Origin: Algibacillus agarilyticus | Lineage (GTDB): Bacteria; Pseudomonadota; Gammaproteobacteria; Enterobacterales; Alteromonadaceae | Reading direction: 5' to 3' | Assembly (NCBI RefSeq): GCF_003286125.1 | Contig: NZ_QMED01000026.1 | Coordinates: forward strand, 1 to 64,000 | DNA: 64,000 nucleotides | Shown here: one piece after another, positions 16,064 through 25,713 of the stretch | Layout of the letters: every line of letters begins with the position of its first letter | Numbering within the stretch: position 1 is the stretch's first letter | Program-made: the position numbers and the translations under genes | The notes under the pieces: model-generated | What the model saw: only the letters and a program-made list of their open reading frames with translations | What the model was told of the DNA's origin: nothing | The model's database searches: none

Positions 16064-16474
16064 TTAAAGAGTGGTTGTGCGTTCAAGCACCCAGCATCTT
16101 GGGTTATGGGTGAAGCCTATTTTTTCGTAGTATTCATTGGCGGCGGGTGCCGAAATTAAAATGAGCTTACACCTATGGTTTAATTGTGCTTGTGTTAAAT
16201 TTTGCAATTGTTTGCCTATTCCTTGGTGTTGATAAGCTTGATCAACGGCTAAATCTGATAAGTAACAGGCATAATGAAAATCGGTTATTGAGCGCGCTAA
16301 ACCCACTAATTTTTCAGCGTCCCATGCACTCACGATTAAATTACTATTGCTTAACATGCCTTGCAAACAGGCTAAGTCATTAATGGGGCGTCGTTCACCT
16401 AAGGTTGAGTTAATGAGTAAATCATAAAACGATTGCACATCAATCGGCTCATTTATTTTATATTCAATTTGCAT
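16064..16474 (-). CDS. GNAT-family N-acetyltransferase
   Basis: This is a 136-residue protein. The ATG at 16474 has AAAAAGGA upstream and is preferred over the upstream start at 16510. The acetyl-CoA binding signature appears as DLAVDQAYQHQGIGKQLQN (the Q/R-x-x-G-x-G/A motif A), followed by LILISAPAANEYYEKIGF and a final aromatic strand, as in the PF13673/PF00583 group. It transfers acetyl from acetyl-CoA to an unknown amine. It is the last gene of the minus-strand cluster below the sulfatase but is separated from the lipoprotein by about 270 bp, so it may have its own promoter. Substrate unknown. Confidence 0.82.
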   Translation of the reverse strand: MQIEYKINEPIDVQSFYDLLINSTLGERRPINDLACLQGMLSNSNLIVSAWDAEKLVGLARSITDFHYACYLSDLAVDQAYQHQGIGKQLQNLTQAQLNHRCKLILISAPAANEYYEKIGFTHNPRCWVLERTTTL

Positions 16475-16746
16475 AACGTCCTTTTTACTTTGCATTATCT
16501 GTTTCACCATTCTTTGATTTATTTACCCGAGTATTTTTCATGAGTTCTTTCATGAAATAAATCCTATAAAAGCATAAATATAAAGGTATGTGTAAAAAAT
16601 TTAAGCGCGAAAAAACGTAATATTGATTTATCTAATAAATTGCCGCTGGAGCCTGCAACTTTAAGTTACTTGGTAATTTAATCATTTTGCCGCCTTAATC
16701 TTAATAAACGGCAAGGTGATTCAAGTGGCATGGCTGTTAAGTGTTA

Positions 16747-17112
16747 TTATTGGTTTGTATTTGATGTCCAATAGAATTTGTTTGGTTTTTCTGCATAACA
16801 TTCGTTTTGAATAAAGGCTTTAGCGACTTTTTGCAAAGCGGGTCTTTTTTGTAAATATTGAAAAGAGGCTTTGCAGCGTCGATCAAATGCATTGTTAATT
16901 TTGCCCTTAACCCAACCTTTCACAACGATGTTGTTACATTCACGGTCAACAAGCGATTTGGTCTCTAAAAAAGCATTATTTTCAACCAAGGTTTTTAAGC
17001 TTGATTGGCATATAGTCGTTTGAGTTATTCGGGTATCAGAAAACGGGTCGTAATTGATTGAAACACAACTGGTGAGTAACACGACAGGTAATGTGAGATA
17101 AAACTTCATTTT
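16747..17112 (-). CDS. Small lipoprotein of unknown function
   Basis: This is a 121-residue protein. The ATG at 17112 follows AAGGA at ideal spacing; a longer frame from 17133 lacks one. The signal MKFYLTLPVVLLTSC ends in a lipobox at Cys15, so the product is a membrane-anchored lipoprotein. The mature part has five further Cys residues, including TTICQSSLK, DRECNNIV, DRRCKASF and NECYAEK, which probably form disulfides. No family is recognised. It is 57 bp after the upstream lipoprotein gene and on the same strand, so the two are probably co-transcribed in the sulfatase cluster. Confidence 0.65.
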   Translation of the reverse strand, partial: KMKFYLTLPVVLLTSCVSINYDPFSDTRITQTTICQSSLKTLVENNAFLETKSLVDRECNNIVVKGWVKGKINNAFDRRCKASFQYLQKRPALQKVAKAFIQNECYAEKPNKFYWTSNTNQ

Positions 17113-17169
17113 ATATCCTTCTGTAATGATCAATTTTATTTGAAATTGATATGGGTAGCTAAAGGGTTG

Positions 17170-18024
17170 TTAACCACTTATAAACTGAGTGTTTGCAACA
17201 AAAACTTGCGCGTTGCCTGATTCAACAACATAGGCACCGTAGCGAATACCCGTTTCGAGTGCTTCTTTAGGCGAAGGCACTAAAAAGTGATGTGTTTTGT
17301 CGTTTATTTTCACATCGACATAATGCGTCTCTATTTGATTATGCTGATAAGTAAATCCGGTTTTCATTTCAACGGTAAAGGCTTCATGCTGTTTTACTTG
17401 CGCTATAAAAACTAATTCACGGCCATTATTTGAAAAACGGCCTCCGCGTTTGGTGATTTGCTCACTGTAAATATCAAAAAATAATTCGCCTTTAACGATC
17501 TTCTTTTTCGCTAAAATTAAAGCCAATGCCGGATCACCTTTAGAACCTATGTGTTTGCCTTTAGCTTGTATAAAATAAGTGCCTTTTTTATTATCGACAT
17601 TGGCAATTTTAAAGGTGCCGTTAAATTGATGAAAATGGCCCTGATTAGGCTTTAACCTTGGTGCAAATTTACGTTCCATTCGGGTGCTGTTTTTGGCATC
17701 TGTTGATGAGTTTTCTGATATTTCATATTGACCCCAAATGACCGTGCTATGACCTAAGGTTGTTTCAGTGTAGTGGTGCTTGCAACTGCGATCGTCTAAT
17801 TTACCGTGATTAACGGGTTTTAACAGATCGGTTTGCACATCAAGTGGATCGCAATCTGTGCCTAAACGCTTTTTATTGGTTTTGCTTTTAATTGCGTATG
17901 CTTTATTCGGCTCGCTGTGTTGTGTCAAATTGGGTTTAGTGACGGGTGATTGTGTACAGGCTGTGATACCCGTTAACGTTAATACGGTGATTTTAATTGA
18001 GGTATTAAGCTTTTTATTAGTCAT
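17170..18024 (-). CDS. Lipoprotein, possible jelly-roll polysaccharide lyase
   Basis: This 284-residue protein has a lipoprotein signal (ITVLTLTGITAC, Cys23). The mature domain is nearly all beta: RMERKFAPRLKPNQGHFHQF, then GTYFIQAKGKHIGSKGDPAL, FFDIYSEQI, ELVFIAQVKQ and a final RYGAYVVESGNAQVFVANTQF. That layout (basic residues on one strand and a late Tyr strand before a terminal 'A-V-x-N' strand) resembles jelly-roll lyases such as PL7/PL13/PL28. PL28 acts on ulvan and has a similar length. The family assignment is a guess from fold pattern only. It lies in the sulfatase operon, 28 bp after the interrupted lipoprotein gene, which supports a carbohydrate role. Confidence 0.5.
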   Translation of the reverse strand: MTNKKLNTSIKITVLTLTGITACTQSPVTKPNLTQHSEPNKAYAIKSKTNKKRLGTDCDPLDVQTDLLKPVNHGKLDDRSCKHHYTETTLGHSTVIWGQYEISENSSTDAKNSTRMERKFAPRLKPNQGHFHQFNGTFKIANVDNKKGTYFIQAKGKHIGSKGDPALALILAKKKIVKGELFFDIYSEQITKRGGRFSNNGRELVFIAQVKQHEAFTVEMKTGFTYQHNQIETHYVDVKINDKTHHFLVPSPKEALETGIRYGAYVVESGNAQVFVANTQFISG

Positions 18025-18051
18025 TATGTTCTCGTTAAGTTTTATACACGA

Positions 18052-18523
18052 CTAACCGCATTGCCTTTTATCTGATATTGATACGCTGTTGACTTTATCA
18101 TGTGTTGATAGGTTAACGATTATCTTAAGCACGGTATTAGGACAAATTAGGGTTGGGTCATTGAGCGTTTCCGCTTCAATTATTATTGTTTGAGGTATTT
18201 GCCACTCGGCTGATATTCGATGTTTTAAATTTAGTGATTTAGCCCAATTTAAAACATCGATTTTATGGCTATAGTCAAAGCGATCGGGTTTTAGGGGAAG
18301 CAGTCAAGCTTCGAGACCCCATGAGCATATGCTCTAATATGTGATTGGGGCGAGTAAGCGCTGACAATGAACCATAAAACCTGAGCGAGAAGACTATATT
18401 TAGTGGGATATCAGTTTTTACCTTATGTTGCCAATAAGCTTTTCTAGCACCTTGATCTGAAGATGCGCAGCCCATGATAAAAAGGGCTATCAAAATTAAA
18501 TAAACCTGTATGACTTTATGCAT
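18052..18523 (-). pseudogene. Lipoprotein gene interrupted by a 129-bp MITE
   Basis: From the ATG at 18523 the frame encodes a lipoprotein signal (MHKVIQVYLILIALFIMGC) and reads to KTDIPLN, where it enters the MITE at 18270-18398 and hits a stop inside it. On the other side the same gene resumes as SHKIDVLNWAKSLNLKHRIS and ends at a TAG at 18052-18054. Removing 127 bp (the element plus one TA copy) rejoins the two parts exactly in frame to give a 114-residue lipoprotein. The excision is therefore clean and the insertion probably recent. The original function is unknown. It lies between the sulfatase and the lyase-like lipoprotein in one transcription unit. Confidence 0.85.
18270..18398. mobile_element. 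129-bp MITE with TATAGTC/GACTATA ends, copy 2
   Basis: It has the same sequence and orientation as copy 1 at 15508-15636, with terminal TATAGTC/GACTATA and the internal GAGCATATGCTC palindrome. It is inserted in a lipoprotein gene with TA on both sides. The reconstructed open frame proves the element borders to the base. No transposase for it is present in the window. Confidence 0.9.
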
Positions 18524-18623
18524 TTAGAGTTCAACTCGCGGTTATTGGTTTATACCGTTAATAACCGCTTTGGTTAAAAAATTGGAGTATCATCACTTGT
18601 CGTTTAAGCAATAATAACAACGC

Positions 18624-20081
18624 TTACAGGGCGGCGGCATTACTCTTTAGTTTAGGTTTGTTATGAAAAGACGGTGCATTTAATGGATATTGTTTATGCA
18701 ACAAAGCGGTCATGCGTGCTTGCGTTGTTTTATGCTCGGCTTTATCAGCCACGTTTGCTTGTGCAACCGGGCTTAACTGGTGAAAATACAACTCTTTAAA
18801 TTTCACTGTTTGTGTATTGGCATCTCGCCATTCGGTATACCGCCATTTGCCATCGGTTACCGTTACGCCCATTAATTTTTTACCTCGTGCAAATAAACTA
18901 TAAGCCGCGTTATCCCAAGGTAAAATGGGGTTGTCTAGCAAGGTGAGTAAGCTTTTACCATCTACTTTAGGTAAAGGTAAACCGGCTGCTTCAGCAATGG
19001 ATGGAAACACATCTACGTTTTCAACTAACGCCGTTGACGTTACACCGGCCAACCGTTTTTTATGGCTTAATTCACGGCTAATAATAAGCGGAACTCGCGT
19101 ATCTAATTCCATATTGGTGTGTTTGTTCCAAGCCCCATATTCACCTAGTTTATAACCGTGGTCGCTCATGAATACGATCAATGTATTTTCACGCAACTCT
19201 AATTCATCTAATGCTTGCATTACTTTACCCACTTGGGCGTCCATGTAACTAACCGAAGCGTAATAAGCGTGAATTAGGGTTCTTGTTAATTCGTCATTTG
19301 TGTCGCCTTCTTTAGGAATTCCCCCATACATTCTAAGCTCATTCCATTTTGTGAGTGCTAACCGATACATGTTGTCGGGTTTATCACGGCTGGGTACGGT
19401 AAACTGCGATCGGTTATATAAGTCCCAATATTTTTTGGGTGCATTAAAAGGCAAGTGGGGTTTACTAAAACCGACCATCATTAAAAATTTGTCGTTTTTG
19501 AGTGTTTTTAATGTATTCACCGCATCGTTTGCGACTTTGCCATCTTTATAAAAATCGTCACTTACGTCACCCTCTTCATAGGCAAATTTCTTTTCTTTAT
19601 TACCTGGAATCGCATAAAAATTATCGAGTTTTTTAATATGCGTTGTCCAGTTTTCTTGATCATCTGATACGCTGTGATAAACCTTGCCGATACTGATCGT
19701 CTTGTATCCATTTTGTTTAAATAACTGAGGCATTGAAACAACGTTAGGTTGATTGGGTCTTAATCTTCCGGCGCGGTTAATCGTATACAAGCCGGTAGTT
19801 TCGGGTCGCAAGCCTGTCATTATGCTTACACGCGAGGGGCCACAGATCGCTTGTTGGGCATAAGCTTGGGTAAACTTAACCCCTTGACTCGCTAACTTAT
19901 CAATATTCGGGCTTTTGACATGCGGACTGCCATATGTGCCTAAATCAGCTCGCAAATCGTCAACTAAAAAAACAACCACGTTGGGTTGATTTTGCGAAGC
20001 ACTAATGGGTATTACATAACCTATCAACAAGAACAAAGCTGAAACGAATTGAGTTAAGGTTTTACTTTTTTTCACTGTCAT
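18624..20081 (-). CDS. S1-family sulfatase (iduronate-2-sulfatase-like)
   Basis: This 485-residue protein has a signal peptide ([15 protein letters not shown]), so it is periplasmic or secreted. The metal-binding start is [17 protein letters not shown] (Asp41, Asp42). The formylglycine motif is CGPSR at 80-84, followed by [14 protein letters not shown]. Other landmarks are [16 protein letters not shown] and [19 protein letters not shown]. The set matches the iduronate-2-sulfatase-like branch, which I think is SulfAtlas S1_7, a group found in ulvan and carrageenan loci. It needs a maturation enzyme (FGE/anSME) not seen here. It is divergent from the GH78 gene across a 640-bp intergenic region and leads the minus-strand lipoprotein cluster. 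Confidence 0.87.
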   Translation of the reverse strand: MTVKKSKTLTQFVSALFLLIGYVIPISASQNQPNVVVFLVDDLRADLGTYGSPHVKSPNIDKLASQGVKFTQAYAQQAICGPSRVSIMTGLRPETTGLYTINRAGRLRPNQPNVVSMPQLFKQNGYKTISIGKVYHSVSDDQENWTTHIKKLDNFYAIPGNKEKKFAYEEGDVSDDFYKDGKVANDAVNTLKTLKNDKFLMMVGFSKPHLPFNAPKKYWDLYNRSQFTVPSRDKPDNMYRLALTKWNELRMYGGIPKEGDTNDELTRTLIHAYYASVSYMDAQVGKVMQALDELELRENTLIVFMSDHGYKLGEYGAWNKHTNMELDTRVPLIISRELSHKKRLAGVTSTALVENVDVFPSIAEAAGLPLPKVDGKSLLTLLDNPILPWDNAAYSLFARGKKLMGVTVTDGKWRYTEWRDANTQTVKFKELYFHQLSPVAQANVADKAEHKTTQARMTALLHKQYPLNAPSFHNKPKLKSNAAAL

Positions 20082-20719
20082 TATATTTCTGTCTTTTTGG
20101 TTAGCTAAGCCCTAGGGCGTGTTTATTTTTGTCGTATCATAAACGAGGGTGGTGTGTGAAAACCGCGATCGTTGATTGTTCTTTTTAGCGTTAAATTTGT
20201 CGCTGAGTTTACTGTTACACTTACATTAAATCAATATAGGTCATTTTCTGTAACGGTAAAATAACACGTCTTGTTATAAAAATGTCATTAATTATAGGGG
20301 GTACATTCATCTATATTGAATTAATAAGCGCGATCACATTGTGTGTTTTTTGATAAATATCATTTGAGAGTTAAGTTTTAAAAAACAATAAGACAGATTA
20401 AGCTTAGAGCATTAAATTATTTTAAATTCCATTAATTCAATTGGTTGTGTGTATATTTAGACGGTATCTATGGGAGGAAGGTAATATTGTTCACGATAAA
20501 AAACGACAATAGCCTAAATGGAATATCAAGCGTTGTTGTAACTCAACTTATGAAAAGTGATATGTTTTTTACTATTTTTAAAACTCACCCAAATATACAT
20601 TTATTGCCGAAATGTAATTAATTAGTAAATTTTTGTGTAAAGTTCTTAATATTCATATTAGAATCATAATCAATCATATTTGGCCTTTATGGGCCATTTT
20701 AAAAATTGTAGGCTGGGTT
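20082..20719. promoter_or_regulatory. Divergent promoter region between sulfatase and rhamnosidase genes
   Basis: This roughly 640-bp AT-rich gap must hold promoters for both directions. It carries the inverted copy of the 16-bp repeat (CCTAGGGCGTGTTTAT, 20111-20126) just upstream of the sulfatase. The longest frame of the GH78 gene starts at a TTG at 20633 inside this region, but the lipoprotein signal begins only after 20720. No known operator could be recognised. Confidence 0.4.
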
Positions 20720-23608
20720 GTGAACGAGATACATAAGAACTTTTTTATAACGCTTTTCATTTTATTATTTGTTGCCTCGTGTAGCTTACAAAATTCAGTT
20801 GATTTTTCGAACAATACAGATAAAACAAGCCAGCTTAAGCGCGCTGGGCAAGACCCACAACACTTAACCATTAAAGATGCTGCTATTAGCTTGAAAGTAG
20901 GAGAAGGCTTTATTAACCCGTTGGGTTATTACGAACGTGAACCTCGTTTCTCGTGGCGGTTGTCGGATAAATCGAATGACTACTTTCAAACCGCTTATCA
21001 AATACAAGTTGCATCGTCACTCGCTTTACTCAAGAGCAACCCCGATTTATGGTATACACCTAAAGTTTATTCAGCTGATACGGCTTGGATAAACTATCAA
21101 GGCCAACCTTTGTCTTCACGGCAAGTGATATATTGGCGAGTTCGTTACTGGGATGAAAATGATCAGGTTTCTAAATGGAGCAAAGCGGCAACCGTTGAAC
21201 TCGGGTTGCTAAATAACGCTGATTGGCAAGCTCAATGGATCCGTCATCCCGATGTTGATGAAACGGCCGATTACAAACGAGGTTCGCGTGTTATAACCAA
21301 TAAACTTTATCGTCCGCAATATTTACGTAAAACGTTTACGACAAAAGCAAAGGTTAAACAGGCTAGGTTATACATTACGGCGAAAGGCGTTTTTGAATCT
21401 TATATTAATGGTCATAAAGTGTCTAACGATGTGATGACACCCGGATGGACGCCTTATTTACAGCGCATTGAAACCTTAACTTATGATGTGACTAAGCTCC
21501 TTATTACAGAAGAAAGTAATACAGAAGAAAATAATACGAAAGAAAAAAACACGAGTGAAAATGTAATAGCCGCAACGGTGGCAGAAGGTTGGCATACGGG
21601 GCGAATTTTATCGCCACAAGTGCGTGACGTTAAGCCATCGGCTTTACTCGCTCAACTTGAAATAGACTATACCGATGGCACAAAACAAACCATCGTAACA
21701 GACGATAGTTGGCAAGCGAGTATTAAAGGACCTATTAGATTAGCGGGTAATTATGACGGTGAAACATACGATGCAAATTATGAAATGCCCGGTTGGAATA
21801 CCGCATCGTTTAATAGTAACGAGTGGCTACCGGTTATTACCGACGCGCTTGAACCGCAAGTTGCACTGGCCCCTAAGCGACATACGGCACCAACAACTAA
21901 ATTAGTTTTACACGCGCAAAAAATAGTTAACGTGGCTAATCCGCAACCAGGGGTGGTCGTGTTTGATATGGGGCAAAACATGCTCGGTGTTCCGCAAATT
22001 AATATTCCGGTGATTGCTAATCAAAAGGTAACGATACGTTTTGCAGAGGCGCTACAACATAATACGTTTTACACCAAAAATTATCGCTCTGCACTTTCGA
22101 CCGATCACTATATTCCGGCTCAAACCGGACGAATTTCATACAAACCCACGTTTACTTTTCATGGTTATCGTTATGTCGAAATTTCAGGTTTTGATCAACA
22201 TAAAAAACCAGAGTTAACCTGGTTAACAGGTTTAGTTCAACATTCTGACTTTAAAATAACGGATAGCTTTGAAAGTTCGCATGAAAAGCTAAATAAACTT
22301 TCAAAAAACATAGTTTGGGGCTTACGGGGTAATTTTTTAGATATTCCCACTGATTGTCCGCAACGTGACGAAAGGTTAGGTTGGACAGGGGATGCACAAG
22401 TTTTTGCTGCACCTTCTATGTATATGGCCGATGTATATGGTTTTTGGGCTGCCTGGTTGCAAACCGTCAGAGAAGAGCAAGCCTCTAATGGTCGGATCCC
22501 TAATTTTGTGCCGACTAAACAAAACAAACACACCAAAGGGGCTTCGTCAGGTTGGGGCGATGTAGCGGTTATTGTACCGTGGGAGCTGTATTTATTAACC
22601 GGTGATAAACAAATATTGGCCGAAAATTACTCAATGATTAAAGGCTGGATGAACTATCACCAATCACAATCTAACCACTCTATTTCTAACATGAATAGTT
22701 TTAGAGATTGGTTACAGCCTTATCCGCAAAGCGATAATAAGTCGCAAGCTCGCCGGGGGGATACACCGCAAAAATTGATCTCGACTGCTTATTATGCCCG
22801 CGCATTAGATTATGCCGCAAAAGTGGCCAATGTATTAGGTTATCAAGCCGATGCTCAACATTATTCACACGTTTTAAATCAAGTAAAAAAGGCGTTTAGG
22901 CTGCATTTTTACGATGCCAATACCCGCGTTAAAAGCAGCAACACTCAAACCAGTTATTTATTGCCACTCGCTTTTAATCTGTTTGAGGGCACCGATATAA
23001 AAAATGCACAACAACACTTGATTTCGACAATTGAACAAGCCGGTCATCATTTAGGCACCGGGTTTTTAGGCACGCCTTTATTAGCGCCAGTTTTACAAGA
23101 TATGGGCAGAAGCGACTTAATGTATCAATTGCTGTTTAAAGAAACGTATCCATCTTGGTTTTATTCGATTAATAACGGGGCCACAACCACGTGGGAGCGT
23201 TGGGATTCGTATTCGCTTGAAAAGGGTTTTAGTAAAGAAAGCATGAATTCATTAAACCATTACGCCTATGGTGCGGTTGCAGAATGGTTTTACGAAGGCA
23301 TTTTAGGCATTAAATCAACTCAACCCGGGTTTAAAAGGTTCAAGGTTGCACCGCAATTTAATGCGCGTTTAAACAAAGCTAAAGGGGATTACACAACACC
23401 CAATGGTGTGATTTCAGTTGATTGGCAAATTGAAGCCGAGCAGTTATTAATGACGGTGCAGATCCCTAAAAATACAACGGCTAATATGGTTTTACCACAG
23501 GTGAATACCGAGACATTAACGCTTAATGGTAAACCGGTTATTGCGGCCGCTCAATTAGTTAACTTACCGCCTGGCCAATATGTATTGACTGGGCGCGTGA
23601 ATTTATAA
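20720..23608 (+). CDS. GH78 alpha-L-rhamnosidase, lipoprotein
   Basis: The GTG at 20720 is chosen because it starts the lipoprotein signal (NFFITLFILLFVASC); a TTG at 20633 adds 29 unlikely residues. The product has about 962 residues in the usual GH78 order: beta-sandwich N domain (FSWRLSDKSNDYFQTAYQIQ), a second one (RLYITAKGVFESYINGHKV), then the (alpha/alpha)6 catalytic domain with TDCPQRDERLGWTGDAQ near 545-560 and TTWERWDSY near 823, and a C-terminal beta domain. The DERLGWTGD acid and the TWERW base are intact. It removes terminal alpha-L-rhamnose, and the sulfatases beside it point to a sulfated rhamnose-containing glycan such as ulvan. It is the first gene of a plus-strand run. Confidence 0.9.
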   Translation: MNEIHKNFFITLFILLFVASCSLQNSVDFSNNTDKTSQLKRAGQDPQHLTIKDAAISLKVGEGFINPLGYYEREPRFSWRLSDKSNDYFQTAYQIQVASSLALLKSNPDLWYTPKVYSADTAWINYQGQPLSSRQVIYWRVRYWDENDQVSKWSKAATVELGLLNNADWQAQWIRHPDVDETADYKRGSRVITNKLYRPQYLRKTFTTKAKVKQARLYITAKGVFESYINGHKVSNDVMTPGWTPYLQRIETLTYDVTKLLITEESNTEENNTKEKNTSENVIAATVAEGWHTGRILSPQVRDVKPSALLAQLEIDYTDGTKQTIVTDDSWQASIKGPIRLAGNYDGETYDANYEMPGWNTASFNSNEWLPVITDALEPQVALAPKRHTAPTTKLVLHAQKIVNVANPQPGVVVFDMGQNMLGVPQINIPVIANQKVTIRFAEALQHNTFYTKNYRSALSTDHYIPAQTGRISYKPTFTFHGYRYVEISGFDQHKKPELTWLTGLVQHSDFKITDSFESSHEKLNKLSKNIVWGLRGNFLDIPTDCPQRDERLGWTGDAQVFAAPSMYMADVYGFWAAWLQTVREEQASNGRIPNFVPTKQNKHTKGASSGWGDVAVIVPWELYLLTGDKQILAENYSMIKGWMNYHQSQSNHSISNMNSFRDWLQPYPQSDNKSQARRGDTPQKLISTAYYARALDYAAKVANVLGYQADAQHYSHVLNQVKKAFRLHFYDANTRVKSSNTQTSYLLPLAFNLFEGTDIKNAQQHLISTIEQAGHHLGTGFLGTPLLAPVLQDMGRSDLMYQLLFKETYPSWFYSINNGATTTWERWDSYSLEKGFSKESMNSLNHYAYGAVAEWFYEGILGIKSTQPGFKRFKVAPQFNARLNKAKGDYTTPNGVISVDWQIEAEQLLMTVQIPKNTTANMVLPQVNTETLTLNGKPVIAAAQLVNLPPGQYVLTGRVNL

Positions 23609-23775
23609 AATTTAATTTATACCCAAGTCATTTGGGTATAGTTACTTAGGTATATACCGAATCATTAAGGTGTATACCCACACATTAACTTTAAAAAACA
23701 GTCGAAAATTCAAGTGGTAGCACTCATTTTAATTAAGAATACTTCACGGAATATAAACGACAACAGGAATGTTAG

Positions 23776-25152
23776 ATGAAATTAAATAAATCATTACCTT
23801 TAGTGTTAGGCCTATTAAGTGGCTTTAATTGCCAAGCCGATATGCTAGCTGCACACGAAGCCGCGCAAGAAAAAAACTATACCGTAGCGGCACCGCATTT
23901 TAAAAAATCAGCCGATTTAGGCTTAGCTAAAGCTCAATCTTCAATCAGCCAATTATATTTATATGGTGCCGGTGTCGCTAAAGATCCTATTTTAAGTTTT
24001 ACCTATATGGCATTGGCATATGATCAAACAAAATCGGCCGATCTTAAAACAAAAATGTCGGCGATTTATCATTCGCTTTCTAAAAATGATCAGCAGACTG
24101 CACTTGAGCAATACGACGAATACTCGCTTAAAATAGGTAAAGATGCACTCGTTAATAATATTTTACCGGCAATAAAAACGAAGCCTTTTGTATTACGGCC
24201 GGGCAAAAAAAAGGAAGGGCCTAGTAGTGTATCGCACTCGGTATTTTCTACGGTTAAACTCAAATTGGCATCTGCGATTTTAGAGTATGACATTGCACCG
24301 GATGGTTCGGTGCGAGATGTTATATTAGCACATGACTTTTTTGCCACCGATGCTTTAAAAGACAGTATGATCCGCAGCACCTATTCAATTAAATTTAAAC
24401 CTAAAAAAGCCAAAGTATATAAAAAATTTAATATAGAGCAACAGCGCAGTGTGTGGGCGCAAACAGAGATCAGCAAGGGTTACTTACAAACTGAATCCCC
24501 TAAATTTCATAAACGGATAAAAATGCTTGAAGGGTTAGCTAAAAAAGGCAATGCCAATGCGTTGTATGAGCTGGGTATGTATTATGTTGCGTTTCCGGCG
24601 TTAAACACTAACCGCATTAAAACGGTTGCCTATATGGAGCAAGCCGCAAAATTAGGGCATCCCAAAGCGTGTACCGAATATGCCTATTATTTGTTTAAAG
24701 GCAAAGGGGTTAAAAAAGATTTTAAATTAGGTGTTGAGTATTTAACACTTGCGGCACAAAGCGGCGATGCAAGAGCACAATATCGTTTAGGGCGTGAACT
24801 CTTTAGCGGACAGATCGTTGAACGCGATCATAACAAGGCTTCATTTTGGTTTACGCAAGCAGTAGAAGGGCAAAACGAAAATGCTAAATTTTGGTTAGCT
24901 CGCAGCATATTATCTAAAAAGAACAGCGATAAAGCGCAAATAAAACAAGCACATGAATTACTTAAACAGGTAAAAGATGCACAATATATTAACCCTAATT
25001 GGCATTACTATTTAGCTAAAGCGTATTTCATGCAAAATAATAACGCCAAAGGCCGCGAGCTATTAATGGATGCAATTAAACGTGCTGAAGCATTTGAATG
25101 GCAGGTAGACGATTGGAAAAAACAATTATCTGATCTTAATAAGGCGGCTTAA
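23776..25152 (+). CDS. Secreted Sel1-repeat protein with an internal TonB-like domain
   Basis: This is a 458-residue exported protein with a signal ending near NCQA. Sel1-like (TPR-type) repeats occur at the N-terminus (ADLGLAKAQSSISQLYLYGAGVAKD) and in the C-terminal half (AAKLGHPKACTEYAYYLFKGKGVKKD, then SGDARAQYRLGRELFSGQIV). Between them, about 140-215, is a region resembling a TonB C-terminal domain (AILEYDIAPDGSVRDVILAHD). Sel1 repeats mediate protein contacts, and TonB-like domains bind receptor TonB boxes or peptidoglycan. A role with the TonB-dependent uptake system is plausible but inferred. The stop is immediately followed by the ATG of a small lipoprotein gene, so they form an operon. 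Confidence 0.75.
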   Translation: MKLNKSLPLVLGLLSGFNCQADMLAAHEAAQEKNYTVAAPHFKKSADLGLAKAQSSISQLYLYGAGVAKDPILSFTYMALAYDQTKSADLKTKMSAIYHSLSKNDQQTALEQYDEYSLKIGKDALVNNILPAIKTKPFVLRPGKKKEGPSSVSHSVFSTVKLKLASAILEYDIAPDGSVRDVILAHDFFATDALKDSMIRSTYSIKFKPKKAKVYKKFNIEQQRSVWAQTEISKGYLQTESPKFHKRIKMLEGLAKKGNANALYELGMYYVAFPALNTNRIKTVAYMEQAAKLGHPKACTEYAYYLFKGKGVKKDFKLGVEYLTLAAQSGDARAQYRLGRELFSGQIVERDHNKASFWFTQAVEGQNENAKFWLARSILSKKNSDKAQIKQAHELLKQVKDAQYINPNWHYYLAKAYFMQNNNAKGRELLMDAIKRAEAFEWQVDDWKKQLSDLNKAA

Positions 25153-25542
25153 ATGAAATATATAATCGCGTTGATGTGTGTATTGATGTTTACGGCCTGT
25201 GCTGACTTTAAATATAAACGGGCCATAAAAAAAACATTTGCTCCGCAAGGTTGGGTAAAGTATCAGCACAATGACCCCGCGGCTGCATCTGGTTATCAAT
25301 TGATTGAAGCTGTAAAAACAGTAGATAGTTCAATCACGGATATCTTTGAAGTTTACGGCTACCCTGATTATGTTTATGCGCCTCGTTTTCAACGTGTAAA
25401 CCTTGCTTACATTAATAAATGCCAAGTTTTAGTTTATTTGGTTAAAACGCAAGGGGCGCCTAGAGTATTTGAATTTAGCAGCGCGAGTAATTTGCTGCCA
25501 GAACTGCGAGAGGCGTTTGTTAAAAATTGCGTTAAGCAATAA
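25153..25542 (+). CDS. Small lipoprotein downstream of the Sel1 gene
   Basis: This 129-residue protein begins at the base after the Sel1 gene stop, hence is translationally coupled. The signal MKYIIALMCVLMFTAC has a lipobox at Cys16. The mature part (DFKYKRAIKKTFAPQGWVKY and VFEVYGYPDYVYAPRFQRV-like strands) has no family that I recognise. Two Cys residues (CQVLVY and NCVKQ) may pair. It probably works with the Sel1 protein in the envelope, an inference from coupling. A good terminator follows. Confidence 0.65.
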   Translation: MKYIIALMCVLMFTACADFKYKRAIKKTFAPQGWVKYQHNDPAAASGYQLIEAVKTVDSSITDIFEVYGYPDYVYAPRFQRVNLAYINKCQVLVYLVKTQGAPRVFEFSSASNLLPELREAFVKNCVKQ

Positions 25543-25577
25543 TGTTTAAGTCAGTATAAATTAAGCAACAATAAATT

Positions 25578-25603
25578 AAGCCGACTTTGATGTCGGCTTT
25601 TTA
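25578..25603 (+). terminator. Rho-independent terminator after the Sel1-lipoprotein operon
   Basis: AAGCCGAC and GTCGGCTT form a stem around TTTGAT, followed by TTTTA. Confidence 0.8.
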
Positions 25604-25713
25604 CTATTCTACTTGGGTGAGTGATGTGCTAATTAGAATATAAGCCGCGACTTCAACAGACTGAGCTCAAACACTGAAGTCGCAGAATGAACTCAGGTGG
25701 CGGCTGATGGAAA

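Noticed and set aside
20633-20719. N-terminal extension of the GH78 protein from a TTG start
   Set aside because: The lipoprotein signal begins at about 20720 and the extension would block it. No ribosome-binding site is seen.
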